The notes beneath the pieces are model-generated. The model was not told the origin of the DNA and did no database searches. It saw nothing but the letters and a program-made list of their open reading frames with translations. A stretch of DNA of 38,839 bases. It comes from Gallionella sp. UBA4121. GTDB taxonomy: Bacteria > Pseudomonadota > Gammaproteobacteria > Burkholderiales > Gallionellaceae. The translations under genes and the position numbers were made by a program. Where the stretch lies: positions 1,713-40,551 of the forward strand of contig DFWZ01000051.1 in the NCBI GenBank assembly GCA_002381565.1, read 5' to 3'. Each line of letters opens with the position of its first letter. The first letter of the stretch is position 1. Below, piece after piece: positions 1 through 9,958 of this stretch.

Positions 1-1962
<1,962 letters not shown>

Positions 1963-1967
1963 GCGTC

Positions 1968-1993
1968 AAAAAGCCCGGTGTTCCGGGCTTTTT
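1968..1993. terminator. Bidirectional rho-independent terminator between clpB and the 23-codon gene
   Basis: AAAAAGCCCGG (1968-1978) pairs perfectly with CCGGGCTTTTT (1983-1993) around a four-base loop, giving an 11-bp stem. Because the outer pairs are A-T, each strand ends in a T run, so it can stop clpB (plus) and the minus-strand transcript coming from kup and the small gene. Confidence 0.93.
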
Positions 1994-2032
1994 GCAGTCG
2001 TTGCCTGAAACCGCAAGGTACAGGTACAGCCG

Positions 2033-2104
2033 TTATTTGACGGGTGGAACTTCCTTCTTGGGTTTCTTCACTTCCTTGTTCTTGCGTTGCTGACCTTTAG
2101 CCAT
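2033..2104 (-). CDS. Small basic conserved-type protein, 23 aa
   Basis: The minus strand holds ATG at 2104 and TAA at 2035-2033, encoding 23 residues that begin MAKGQQRKNKEVKKPKK and finish with EVPPVK. The product is very rich in Lys/Arg with a proline-rich tail, has no membrane segment and no Cys. A strong Shine-Dalgarno, AAGGAGA, sits six bases before the ATG. A perfect TATAAT lies upstream (2147-2152, minus) and the 11-bp terminator at 1968-1993 closes it, so it has all parts of its own transcription unit. It lies 51 bases behind the kup stop and could also be read through from kup. I recall similar 'MAKGQ(Q/K)R..KKPKK' small hypothetical proteins in proteobacteria, but cannot verify this here. 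Function is unknown; a nucleic-acid or ribosome contact is only a guess from its charge. Confidence 0.75.
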   Translation of the reverse strand: MAKGQQRKNKEVKKPKKEVPPVK

Positions 2105-2146
2105 GATCGTTCTCCTTGTGTGGTTGGCAGACAGTGTTCTGACGCG

Positions 2147-2152
2147 ATTATA
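2147..2152 (-). promoter_or_regulatory. Candidate -10 box for the 23-codon gene
   Basis: The minus strand reads TATAAT here, an exact sigma-70 -10 hexamer, about 36 bases of leader before the ATG at 2104. No convincing -35 hexamer is visible 16-18 bases further upstream, where the sequence is the end of kup, so this is a partial match. Confidence 0.45.
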
Positions 2153-2155
2153 GTA

Positions 2156-4021
2156 TCAGATTTCAATACGCGTACCCATCTCGATGACACGGTTTGTCGG
2201 GATCTTGAAGAAGTCGGCTGCGTTCATGGCATTTTTGGATAAGTCCAGGAACAGCCGCTCGCGCCATTTCACCATGCCGGGATTCGGGCCGGGTACGATC
2301 ATGGCACGCGATATGAAGAACGAGGTGCTCATCATGTCAAAGGGTAAGCCTAGCGCAGCACATGACTTCAGGGCGGCAGGCAGGTCCGGCCTGTCCATGA
2401 AGCCGTAGAAAATTCTGACGCGGTAGAAGTTTTTGCCCATATCATCTATCAGCAGGCGGTTTCCCTGGGTGACATAGGGTTTGTCTTCGACGATGACGGT
2501 CAGCAGGATGTTGCGTTCGTGAAGTACCTTGTTGTGCTTGATGTTGTGCAGCAGCGAGGAAGGTGCGCCTTCCCCGATATTGGTCAGGAACACCGCTGTG
2601 CCCTCTACACGGCTGAAGTTGTCTGCGTCATCCAGAATGAGCTGCATCGGTACGGACTGTCGCGAAATTTCTTCAAACAGCAACTTTCGTCCGCGCTTCC
2701 AGGTAGTCAGTACGGTAAATGAGATGATCGCGATCCCTAACGGGAACCATCCGCCTTGCGGAATCTTCATGGCATTGGCGGCAAAATAAGTCAGATCAGT
2801 AATAAACAGGACGGATATCAGGGGGATGACCAGTGCCCACGACCAGCGCCAGTACAACACCATCACGAAGGCGATCAGCACCGTGGTGATGGTCATGGTG
2901 CCGGTCACGGCGATGCCGTAAGCCGCCGCCAGATTGCCTGAGCTCTGGAAGGTGAAGACCAGGTAGATGACCGCCAGGTACAGCGTCCAGTTGGTGAAGG
3001 GAACATAGATTTGCCCCTGCGCTTTGTCGGAAGTCTGCCGGACTTCCATGCGCGGCAGAAAACCCATTTGCACCGACTGGTTGGCAATGGAGAATGCGCC
3101 GGAAATCACGGCTTGTGAGGCGATCACCGTGGCGGCGGTGGCGAGCAGTACCATAGGCACCAGCGCCCACGCAGGGGCCAGCAGGTAAAACGGATTTGCG
3201 ATCGCCTGCGGGTTGTGCAGCAGCAGCGCGCCCTGGCCGAAATAATTCAGCACCAGTGCGGGCAGCACGAAATAGAACCATGCCAGGCGTATCGGGTACT
3301 TGCCGAAGTGTCCCATGTCGGCGTACAAGGCTTCGCCCCCGGTGATGGCGAGCACAACAGAGCCCAAAGCAAGAAAAGCTATCCACGGGTCTGTGGTCAC
3401 GAAGTAGTAGGCATAAGCCGGATTGAGTGCCCACAAGACCTGCGGGCTTTGTACGATAGACTGGATGCCGAACAGACCTAAGCAGCCGAACCAGACAATC
3501 ATGATCGGGCCGAATGCCATGCCGACTGTTGCGGTGCCGCGTTTTTGAATGAAAAACAATCCGGTCAGCACGATGAAAGTGATCGGCAGTATGTATATCT
3601 TGAACTGATGCGAAACCAGATCCAGGCCTTCGACTGCGGACAGCACGGAAATCGCGGGCGTGATCATGCCGTCGCCAAAAAACAGCGCGGCGGCAAACAC
3701 ACCGAGTGCGGTGACAAACCATTTGGTCTTCGGGTGTTTTGTGGTCAGTTCGCCCACCAGCGCCAGCAAGGCTAGGGAGCCGCCTTCACCGTGATTGTCC
3801 GCGCGCATGATGATGGTCACATACTTGAGCGACACCAGCAGCATGATGGTCCAGAACATCAGAGACAGCACGCCCAGAATATTCGCTTCGATGACGGGCA
3901 GGGGGGCTGAGCCGGTAAAGGTTGTTTGCAGCGCATACAACGGACTGGTGCCGATATCGCCAAACACCACGCCGATTGCACCCAATACCAACGTCGGCAT
4001 TCTTTGTTTCGCTTCGCTCAT
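2156..4021 (-). CDS. kup: Low-affinity potassium transporter Kup
   Basis: Kup/HAK/KUP-family inner-membrane protein that takes up K+ with protons. The 621-residue length is normal for the bacterial family. The N terminus carries the family signature GDIGTSPLYA (residues 21-30). About 12 hydrophobic segments fill residues 10-440, and a hydrophilic cytoplasmic domain occupies roughly 440-621. The ATG at 4021 has an AGGA ribosome site about eight bases upstream. A 16-bp palindrome (4064-4079) lies just upstream on this strand. It is convergent with clpB, and the 23-codon gene follows it on the same strand. No truncation or missing motif seen. Confidence 0.96.
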   Translation of the reverse strand: MSEAKQRMPTLVLGAIGVVFGDIGTSPLYALQTTFTGSAPLPVIEANILGVLSLMFWTIMLLVSLKYVTIIMRADNHGEGGSLALLALVGELTTKHPKTKWFVTALGVFAAALFFGDGMITPAISVLSAVEGLDLVSHQFKIYILPITFIVLTGLFFIQKRGTATVGMAFGPIMIVWFGCLGLFGIQSIVQSPQVLWALNPAYAYYFVTTDPWIAFLALGSVVLAITGGEALYADMGHFGKYPIRLAWFYFVLPALVLNYFGQGALLLHNPQAIANPFYLLAPAWALVPMVLLATAATVIASQAVISGAFSIANQSVQMGFLPRMEVRQTSDKAQGQIYVPFTNWTLYLAVIYLVFTFQSSGNLAAAYGIAVTGTMTITTVLIAFVMVLYWRWSWALVIPLISVLFITDLTYFAANAMKIPQGGWFPLGIAIISFTVLTTWKRGRKLLFEEISRQSVPMQLILDDADNFSRVEGTAVFLTNIGEGAPSSLLHNIKHNKVLHERNILLTVIVEDKPYVTQGNRLLIDDMGKNFYRVRIFYGFMDRPDLPAALKSCAALGLPFDMMSTSFFISRAMIVPGPNPGMVKWRERLFLDLSKNAMNAADFFKIPTNRVIEMGTRIEI

Positions 4022-4363
4022 TATTGCATCCTGTTTCTTTTGTCTGCCGCAGAATGGGGCGGGACTTTACACCTAAAGTGAAATTCGTGCAGTGATTCCG
4101 TTGCTCGTCTCGATCCCTGAAAACAGCTGTCTGTATATAGCAGCGATTGTTCAATATGTGACGATGGTCTGGAAGGCCTGCCCGGATAAATTGCAAGCCG
4201 GAGCCATAGCGGGCCTCCTGCCGCGATGGAAGAGATCAGTCAATCAGCACGGTATTTGCCCCGTTGAATGAGCAGACAATTTGTAAGCTGATAGGGTATA
4301 TTCATCCCAATAGGATATCGTGCAGTCAATAGCGTTATTGTTGCAACAAATCAGGAGAATGCG
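4022..4363. other. Divergent intergenic region between kup and the chemoreceptor
   Basis: This 342-bp gap must hold both divergent promoters. I see the 16-bp palindrome near kup, and a GGG-tatattcat-CCC mini-inverted repeat at about 4294-4308 in front of the chemoreceptor. I could not find a convincing flagellar sigma-28 promoter or a clear paired -35/-10. No ORF or RNA gene is recognisable. Confidence 0.5.
4064..4079. promoter_or_regulatory. Perfect 6-bp-arm palindrome upstream of kup
   Basis: ACTTTA-cacc-TAAAGT is a perfect inverted repeat with a four-base centre, 42 bases before the kup start codon. The size and position fit an operator for a dimeric regulator, but no regulator family is recognised and chance is possible in an AT-rich gap. 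Confidence 0.35.
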
Positions 4364-5995
4364 ATGGGTGGCTGGTTTCTTTCTTTAAGTATCCGCTGGA
4401 AGCTCCAGTTTGGCTTCTTCCTGGTGACGATGGTCACGACTGTATATAACCGTATCCTGGCCTCGCACGAACTTGGAAAAATGATCGAGATTGCCCGGAC
4501 TAACGGCATCAGCGCCCAGGTCATCAGTCAGCTCGAGGCCAGCCACAGCGCCTACATTTTCAATTCGTTCTGGGAGTCGGGTCTTGAATTTGCGTTCCAG
4601 TTCTTTCTCATCGGCATGGTCGCCGGCTTGTTCGTCAGACCGATCCAGGTTTTGTGCAACGCGCTCAAGGCCGTTGTGCAGGGCGATCTGACCCGGGAAG
4701 TGAAGGTAAGCTCGCACGATGAAATCGGCATGCTGGAGGTCAGCTTCAACGAAGTGTTGAAAAAGCTCAACCATATCATGCGCGAGGTCGATGCCAGCGG
4801 TCGGGAAATGGAGCAATCGGCTTTCCAGATTGCCAAAATTTCGCACGAGATTGCCGAGGTGGGGCGTAGTGAGCAGAGCCGTTCGGCAGAGGTCAGCAAC
4901 GTCACCGGGCAGTTACAGCACATTTCAGAGAGCGTGCAAACACAGGCAATGGGCGCGGCCGGACGCGCAAAACAGACCGAAGAACGGGCGCGCGAAGGTA
5001 TTCGCATGGTGCAAAAAAATATTTCTGAAATGGAGAGCACGGCCCAGGAGGTAGACCAGGCTGCACAGAAAATTTTCGAGCTGGAACAATCCGCCGAGAA
5101 GATACACGAGATCATTACCGCCATACAGACCATTGCCAAACAGACCGATTTGCTGGCGCTCAATGCGGCAATTGAAGCCGCCCGCGCGGGCGAGCAGGGA
5201 CGCGGGTTCGCCGTGGTGGCCGACGAGGTGCGTAAACTGGCGGAGCGCACCACGCGCTCTGCCGGCGAGGTGTCGGAAATTATCGGGCAGCTGGGCGGCA
5301 AGGTGCAGCAGGTGACTGCCTCCATGAAAGTGGTGGTTATCAAGGTGCATGAGAATCAGCATGTGGCGGGTGAAACGGCTGCGGTGATTGAACATATGTC
5401 AGGCGAAATTGCCCAGACCGCAAGCGCCAATGACGGCATTTCCGAAGCCAGCGGCGAGCAGATAAAAAATGTCAGCTTGCTCCAGGAGAGATTGGCGCAT
5501 CTGTTTGCCACCTTGAGCGAAAGTTCAGCCAAAGTGGAAACCACCGCTGCCATCGGCGACAGCCTGCACAAGGTGACGGGCACGCTGAATCAGTTGATGT
5601 CAGGCTTTACCTTTGAGAGTGTTAACATCATCGAGCCGGCGCAAAACGAGCGACGCACCTACCCTCGCGCCAACAACAGGCTGCTGGTGGGCGCGACTCA
5701 AAATGGTAACTATTCTGAGTGTTCCAGTCTCGATTTCAGTCTGACCGGAATGCGCCTGATGCTGAACAATAAGCTTGATGCTGCACAACCGGTTGAATTG
5801 GCGGTCTACTTGCCGCTGGATGATCTGGGTCAATATGAAAAGCAGGATCCACTCAGGTTGCGCGGACGGGTCAGTTGGCAGTGTGAGGAAGATGGACGGA
5901 ATCAGTCTGGCATTGCTTTCGAGGGCATGTCAGCAGAGGCAAACCACAAGTTGCGCGAGTGTTTTCAGTATTTCCATAAAACGCCGGAATTTTGA
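4364..5995 (+). CDS. Methyl-accepting chemotaxis protein with C-terminal PilZ domain
   Basis: Chemoreceptor-like signalling protein of 543 residues in the inner membrane. A short N-terminal hydrophobic stretch (about 11-28) and a second at about 72-91 enclose only some 45 residues, too small for a standard four-helix periplasmic sensor. A HAMP-like segment (about 92-144) leads to the MCP signalling coil with the conserved hairpin EAARAGEQGRGFAVVADEVR (271-290), the CheA/CheW contact tip. After about residue 425 a PilZ domain is appended: R431-x-x-x-R435 and D457-x-S459-x-x-G462 match the c-di-GMP-binding RxxxR and (D/N)xSxxG motifs, and a GIAF strand follows near 516-519. The ATG has AGGAGA five bases upstream. 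No che genes adjoin it. Receptors with PilZ tails are known (for example Azospirillum Tlp1), so a link between c-di-GMP and taxis is likely but inferred. Confidence 0.92.
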   Translation: MGGWFLSLSIRWKLQFGFFLVTMVTTVYNRILASHELGKMIEIARTNGISAQVISQLEASHSAYIFNSFWESGLEFAFQFFLIGMVAGLFVRPIQVLCNALKAVVQGDLTREVKVSSHDEIGMLEVSFNEVLKKLNHIMREVDASGREMEQSAFQIAKISHEIAEVGRSEQSRSAEVSNVTGQLQHISESVQTQAMGAAGRAKQTEERAREGIRMVQKNISEMESTAQEVDQAAQKIFELEQSAEKIHEIITAIQTIAKQTDLLALNAAIEAARAGEQGRGFAVVADEVRKLAERTTRSAGEVSEIIGQLGGKVQQVTASMKVVVIKVHENQHVAGETAAVIEHMSGEIAQTASANDGISEASGEQIKNVSLLQERLAHLFATLSESSAKVETTAAIGDSLHKVTGTLNQLMSGFTFESVNIIEPAQNERRTYPRANNRLLVGATQNGNYSECSSLDFSLTGMRLMLNNKLDAAQPVELAVYLPLDDLGQYEKQDPLRLRGRVSWQCEEDGRNQSGIAFEGMSAEANHKLRECFQYFHKTPEF

Positions 5996-6024
5996 ATCTA
6001 TCAGGCGATGAGAGATGATGACGC

Positions 6025-6987
6025 ATGAAAAAAACAATGCAGCGCCGCCCCGCAAAAGAAATGGCTGCACCTGTCGAAAGCCTGCATCCGCGCAACCCGC
6101 ATCGTGGCCGTTATGACTTCAGGCAGCTCGTCACAGCCAGCCCGGAGCTGGCTGCCTTTGTGTCATTGGTGCATGGCAATGAGAGCATCAATTTTTCCGA
6201 TCCGGCAGCCGTCAAGGCGCTCAATCGCGCGTTGTTAATCGAAAGTTACGGCATTAACGGCTGGGATATTCCGGCGCAGTACTTGTGCCCGCCCATTCCC
6301 GGCAGGGCGGATTATCTTCACTATATAGCTGACCTGCTGGCAGGGGACTGCGGTGGCGTAGTTCCTGTCGGTGCATCGATACGGGTGCTCGACATCGGCA
6401 CCGGTGCCAACTGCATCTATCCGCTCATTGGTCACAGTGCGTATGGCTGGCAGTTTGTCGGTACCGACATTGATCCGCTGGCATTGGCCAATGCGCAACG
6501 TATTCTGGATGCGAATCCGGGTCGTGCCATTCGACTTCGTTTGCAAAAGTCACGACAGGCGATTTTTAAAGGTATCGTAGAAGCAGGTGAGCAGTTCGAC
6601 CTTGCCATGTGCAATCCGCCGTTTCATGCCTCACTTGCTGAAGCGGGCGCTGGCACAGCGCGCAAATGGAAGAACCTTGGCGTTGATGATAAACATAGGT
6701 TGAATTTCGGCGGGCAGGGCGCGGAGTTGTGGTGTAAGGGTGGCGAAGAGGCTTTCGTGTGCCGCATGATAGAGGAGAGCCGCCAGGTTCGTGGTCTGTG
6801 GTTCACCACGCTGATCTCGAAGTCGGCTACGTTGCCCTGCGTGTATCGCGCGCTGAAAAAGGCGGGTGTGATGGACAGCAGAACGATACAGATGGCACAA
6901 GGGCAGAAGAAGAGCCGGATTGTGGCCTGGACTTTTCTCGATGAGAAACAGCGGCGCGCCTGGCGCGCTGAACCTGACAGGATTTAG
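6025..6987 (+). CDS. rlmF: 23S rRNA (adenine(1618)-N(6))-methyltransferase RlmF
   Basis: SAM-dependent enzyme that methylates N6 of A1618 in 23S rRNA (E. coli YbiN/RlmF family). The 320 residues include the N-terminal family segment LHPRNPHRGRYDF (20-32), the SAM-binding loop VLDIGTGANCIYP (121-133), an acidic motif TDIDPLA (147-153) and the catalytic NPPF (197-200) typical of amino-group N-methyltransferases. It starts 29 bases after the chemoreceptor stop with only a weak purine-rich site upstream, so it may depend on readthrough. Its end precedes the ABC-F gene by 157 bases. Nothing is truncated. Confidence 0.93.
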   Translation: MKKTMQRRPAKEMAAPVESLHPRNPHRGRYDFRQLVTASPELAAFVSLVHGNESINFSDPAAVKALNRALLIESYGINGWDIPAQYLCPPIPGRADYLHYIADLLAGDCGGVVPVGASIRVLDIGTGANCIYPLIGHSAYGWQFVGTDIDPLALANAQRILDANPGRAIRLRLQKSRQAIFKGIVEAGEQFDLAMCNPPFHASLAEAGAGTARKWKNLGVDDKHRLNFGGQGAELWCKGGEEAFVCRMIEESRQVRGLWFTTLISKSATLPCVYRALKKAGVMDSRTIQMAQGQKKSRIVAWTFLDEKQRRAWRAEPDRI

Positions 6988-7132
6988 AGTCGCACGTCAC
7001 TCGCAGATCGCTGTACTTCGACCGCTGCGGGCAGAATCCCGCCTGACACATAAAGCTGCGATTTCAATCGCCGTGCGGGGTGCCTGTTGCCGGCATATTA
7101 AAAGCAATGCCAGCCAGTCAGAGCCCCTCTGC

Positions 7133-7138
7133 TATCAT
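7133..7138 (+). promoter_or_regulatory. Possible -10 box immediately before the ABC-F gene
   Basis: TATCAT (one mismatch to TATAAT) ends six bases before the ATG at 7145, placing the expected transcription start on the A of the start codon. No good -35 is seen and no Shine-Dalgarno lies before the ATG, so this is a weak leaderless-mRNA candidate. Confidence 0.3.
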
Positions 7139-7144
7139 ATCGCC

Positions 7145-8992
7145 ATGCTCAATATACTAAACATGACCTACCTGCAGGGCGGCGTTGCCTTGTTCCAGCA
7201 GGCAAATTTGCAGGCGTATGCCAATCAGCGCATCGGACTGGTTGGCAAGAACGGCTGCGGTAAATCCACCTTGTTCCGCCTGATACGCGGCGAACTCCAG
7301 CCTGAAAGCGGTGAAGTGTCGTTGCAAAGCGGCAAAACACTGGCTTATGTCGAACAGGAAATCGCCAACTCTGACCAGACTGCGATGGAATTTGTGCTTG
7401 ACGGCGATATTCAGTTGCGACAATTAGAGAAAATTCTGGCGCAGGAGCAGCATGATGCGGCATGGTTTGAAGCCCAGCAGCATTTCGAGTCCATAGATGG
7501 TTATGGCGCATCTGCGCGTGCCGCACAACTTTTGAGCGGACTGGGTTTCGATACGGACAGCCTGGAACGCCGGGTGGATAGTTTCTCCGGCGGCTGGCGC
7601 ATGCGCCTCAACCTGGCCCGCGCGCTGATGCACCGGGCCGATCTGTTGCTGCTCGATGAGCCGACCAATCACCTCGACCTGGAAGCGATACTCTGGCTTG
7701 AGCAATATCTGGCACGTTACCCCGGCAGCATTTTGCTGGTCTCGCATGACAGGGAATTTCTCAATGCCACCGTCAACCGCATCGCCCATGTCCACGACTG
7801 CGTCATCGACAGTTATGCAGGGGACTACGACGATTTCGAACGTGCAAGAGCCGAGAAAATTGCGCAACAAAATCAGGCGTTCCAGACACAACAGATGAAG
7901 ATTGCACATCTGGAAGATTTCGTGCGCCGCTTTCGTGCACAAGCCACCAAGGCCAAACAGGCGCAAAGCCGCGTCAAGGCGCTGGAGCGCTTGACCCGCA
8001 TTGCCGCCGTTCATGTCACCGATGGGCATTTTGAGCTGGAGATCGAAGCGCCGGAACGCAGCCCGGACCTCTTGATGCGCCTGGATGGCATGGGCTTTTC
8101 CTATGGCGACAAGAAACTGTTTCAGAACGTAAATATGGTGCTGCGTGCCGGCGCGCGCATCGCGCTGTTAGGGCCCAACGGCGCGGGAAAATCCACGCTG
8201 ATCAAGCTGCTGGTCGGCGAACTGACACCCACCACTGGCCGACTGGATGTCACGCCTGACATCCGTATCGGCTACTTTGCCCAGCATCAACTGGAAAACC
8301 TCGACAGCGCGGCCACGCCGCTACAGCATCTGGAGCGCATAGCGCCCAAGGAAACCACGCTGGCACTGCGCACTTTTCTAGGGCGCTTCGGCCTTGCGGG
8401 CAATGCGGAGGACAGACCGGTGGAGAGTTTTTCAGGCGGCGAAAAAAGCCGGCTGGCACTCGCTCTGCTGGCCTGGCAAAAGCCCCATATTCTGCTGCTC
8501 GACGAGCCGACCAACCATCTCGATCTGGATATGCGCGACGCGCTGACGCTGGCGCTGGAAGAATACAAGGGGGCTGTGGTGATCGTCTCGCATGACCGCA
8601 GTCTGATCCGTGCCGTGGCCGATGAATTGTGGCTGGTGGCCGACGGCGAGGCCAGGCTGTTTGAAGGAGATCTGGAGGATTACAAGGAGTGGATCGAATC
8701 CCGCCGTCCGCGCGAGACTGTGCAGGCCAAGCCTGAAAAGCCATCCCGGCCCGTAACGCAGAAGCCGAACAAGAAAGTGCTGCAATCTAAGCGGAATAAG
8801 CTCGAAGCCGAGTTGGGCAAGTCGCAGGCTGAACTGACAGAGATCAACGCTCAGCTGGGCGACCCGGCAACCTATAGCGACTGCACCAGCGATTTCATTG
8901 CGAAGCTCAATGCCCGGCGCGAAATCGTGCAGGCCAGAGTGGACGAGCTGGAAGAGGGCTGGCTGGAGCTGGAAATGGCACTGGAGGAGTGA
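7145..8992 (+). CDS. yheS: ABC-F family ATPase, YheS-like
   Basis: Soluble ABC-F protein of 615 residues with two ATPase modules and no membrane segments; family members act on the ribosome during translation. Module one has Walker A GKNGCGKST (34-42), signature FSGGW (about 145) and Walker B LLLLDEPTNHLDLE. Module two has Walker A GPNGAGKST (343-351), signature FSGGEKSRL and LLLDEPTNHLDLDMRDAL. The inter-module linker contains RFRAKATKAKQAQSR-like sequence (here RFRAQATKAKQAQSRVKALE), as in E. coli YheS, and a charged coiled coil ends the protein. I chose ATG 7145 because the in-frame extension upstream to 6920 overlaps rlmF and has no family counterpart. No Shine-Dalgarno is visible. The YheS assignment over Uup/EttA rests on the linker and start sequence. 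Confidence 0.9.
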   Translation: MLNILNMTYLQGGVALFQQANLQAYANQRIGLVGKNGCGKSTLFRLIRGELQPESGEVSLQSGKTLAYVEQEIANSDQTAMEFVLDGDIQLRQLEKILAQEQHDAAWFEAQQHFESIDGYGASARAAQLLSGLGFDTDSLERRVDSFSGGWRMRLNLARALMHRADLLLLDEPTNHLDLEAILWLEQYLARYPGSILLVSHDREFLNATVNRIAHVHDCVIDSYAGDYDDFERARAEKIAQQNQAFQTQQMKIAHLEDFVRRFRAQATKAKQAQSRVKALERLTRIAAVHVTDGHFELEIEAPERSPDLLMRLDGMGFSYGDKKLFQNVNMVLRAGARIALLGPNGAGKSTLIKLLVGELTPTTGRLDVTPDIRIGYFAQHQLENLDSAATPLQHLERIAPKETTLALRTFLGRFGLAGNAEDRPVESFSGGEKSRLALALLAWQKPHILLLDEPTNHLDLDMRDALTLALEEYKGAVVIVSHDRSLIRAVADELWLVADGEARLFEGDLEDYKEWIESRRPRETVQAKPEKPSRPVTQKPNKKVLQSKRNKLEAELGKSQAELTEINAQLGDPATYSDCTSDFIAKLNARREIVQARVDELEEGWLELEMALEE

Positions 8993-9035
8993 ACTTGGGG
9001 TTCAGAATTTGAACTGACCTTGGCGAATCTCCGCT

Positions 9036-9064
9036 TTGTCATTGTCTTGCCAATGTGGTTTAAT
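9036..9064 (+). promoter_or_regulatory. Sigma-70 promoter of nadK, giving a predicted leaderless mRNA
   Basis: TTGTCA (9036-9041) and TTTAAT (9059-9064) each differ from consensus at one base and are separated by exactly 17 bases. Transcription should begin at about 9071-9072, which is the nadK start codon. The bases before that ATG contain no Shine-Dalgarno sequence. Confidence 0.65.
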
Positions 9065-9071
9065 CGCGCCC

Positions 9072-9944
9072 ATGAAATTTCCCTTCAAAAATGTCGCGCT
9101 CATCGGAAAGCTGAAGTCACTGGAAGTGGCTGCGCCGCTGTTTCGTCTGGCTGAGTTTTTGTCCGCCAGAGGGATGAATGTCATGGTGGATAGTCTGACC
9201 GCCGGGCATCTCAAGGACAACTTTTATCCGTCGATGTCGCTGGCGGAACTGGCGGGCACGGCGGATCTGGCTATCGTGATCGGCGGCGACGGCACGATGT
9301 TGAATATCGCGCGTACTTTCTCGCCGCATCATGTACCGTTAATCGGGGTGAACCAGGGACGGCTGGGATTTCTCACCGATCTCACGCAGGAAAACATGCT
9401 GGACGTCATCGCGGCGATGCTGGGCGGCGAGTATGTCACCGAGCGGCGCCTGCTGCTGACGGCGCGCGTGATGCGGGGCGAGACGGAAGTGTTCAGCGGA
9501 CTGGCTTTCAACGAAGTGGTGGTGCATCGCAGTCAGATCAGCAGCATGGTCGAATTTGAGGTGCGCATCGACGGCGAATACCTGTACAACCAGCGTGCCG
9601 ACGGATTGATTGTCTCCACTCCGACCGGTTCAACCGCATATGCGATGTCGGCGGGAGGCCCGATTCTGCACCCGGGGCTGGAGGTGCTGGAGCTGGTGCC
9701 GATCTGCCCGCATACCCTGAGCAACCGGCCGATTGTGGTTCATGCCTCCTCGGTGCTGGAGATATTGATGCACCGCACCGACGATATTCGTGTGCGTCTG
9801 GATAGTCATACCAGTTTTGATATGCAGTTGAACGACAAGATTGTCGTGACCCGTCATCCCGACCACGCCTGTCTGCTGCATCCGGTGGGACACAGCTACT
9901 ATCATACGCTGCGTGAAAAACTGCTTTGGAATCAGGCATTTTAA
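9072..9944 (+). CDS. nadK: NAD kinase
   Basis: Phosphorylates NAD+ to NADP+ in the cytosol. The 290-residue protein has the diagnostic GGDGT motif (71-75, D73 catalytic), the NE motif in AFNEVVVHR, and the nucleotide-binding DGLIVSTPTGSTAYAMSAGG segment, all intact and in order. Start ATG 9072 gives the family-typical N terminus KNVALIGK; an in-frame TTG at 9036 would add 12 residues but lies in the -35 box of the predicted promoter. There is no ribosome binding site, consistent with a leaderless transcript. recN begins 14 bases after the stop, so the two are probably co-transcribed, as in many proteobacteria. Confidence 0.96.
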   Translation: MKFPFKNVALIGKLKSLEVAAPLFRLAEFLSARGMNVMVDSLTAGHLKDNFYPSMSLAELAGTADLAIVIGGDGTMLNIARTFSPHHVPLIGVNQGRLGFLTDLTQENMLDVIAAMLGGEYVTERRLLLTARVMRGETEVFSGLAFNEVVVHRSQISSMVEFEVRIDGEYLYNQRADGLIVSTPTGSTAYAMSAGGPILHPGLEVLELVPICPHTLSNRPIVVHASSVLEILMHRTDDIRVRLDSHTSFDMQLNDKIVVTRHPDHACLLHPVGHSYYHTLREKLLWNQAF

Positions 9945-9958
9945 TTAAACAATAGCTG

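Noticed and set aside
6920..7144. 75-residue N-terminal extension of the ABC-F protein
   Set aside because: It overlaps rlmF, has no homology to ABC-F starts, and the family-typical start lies at 7145.
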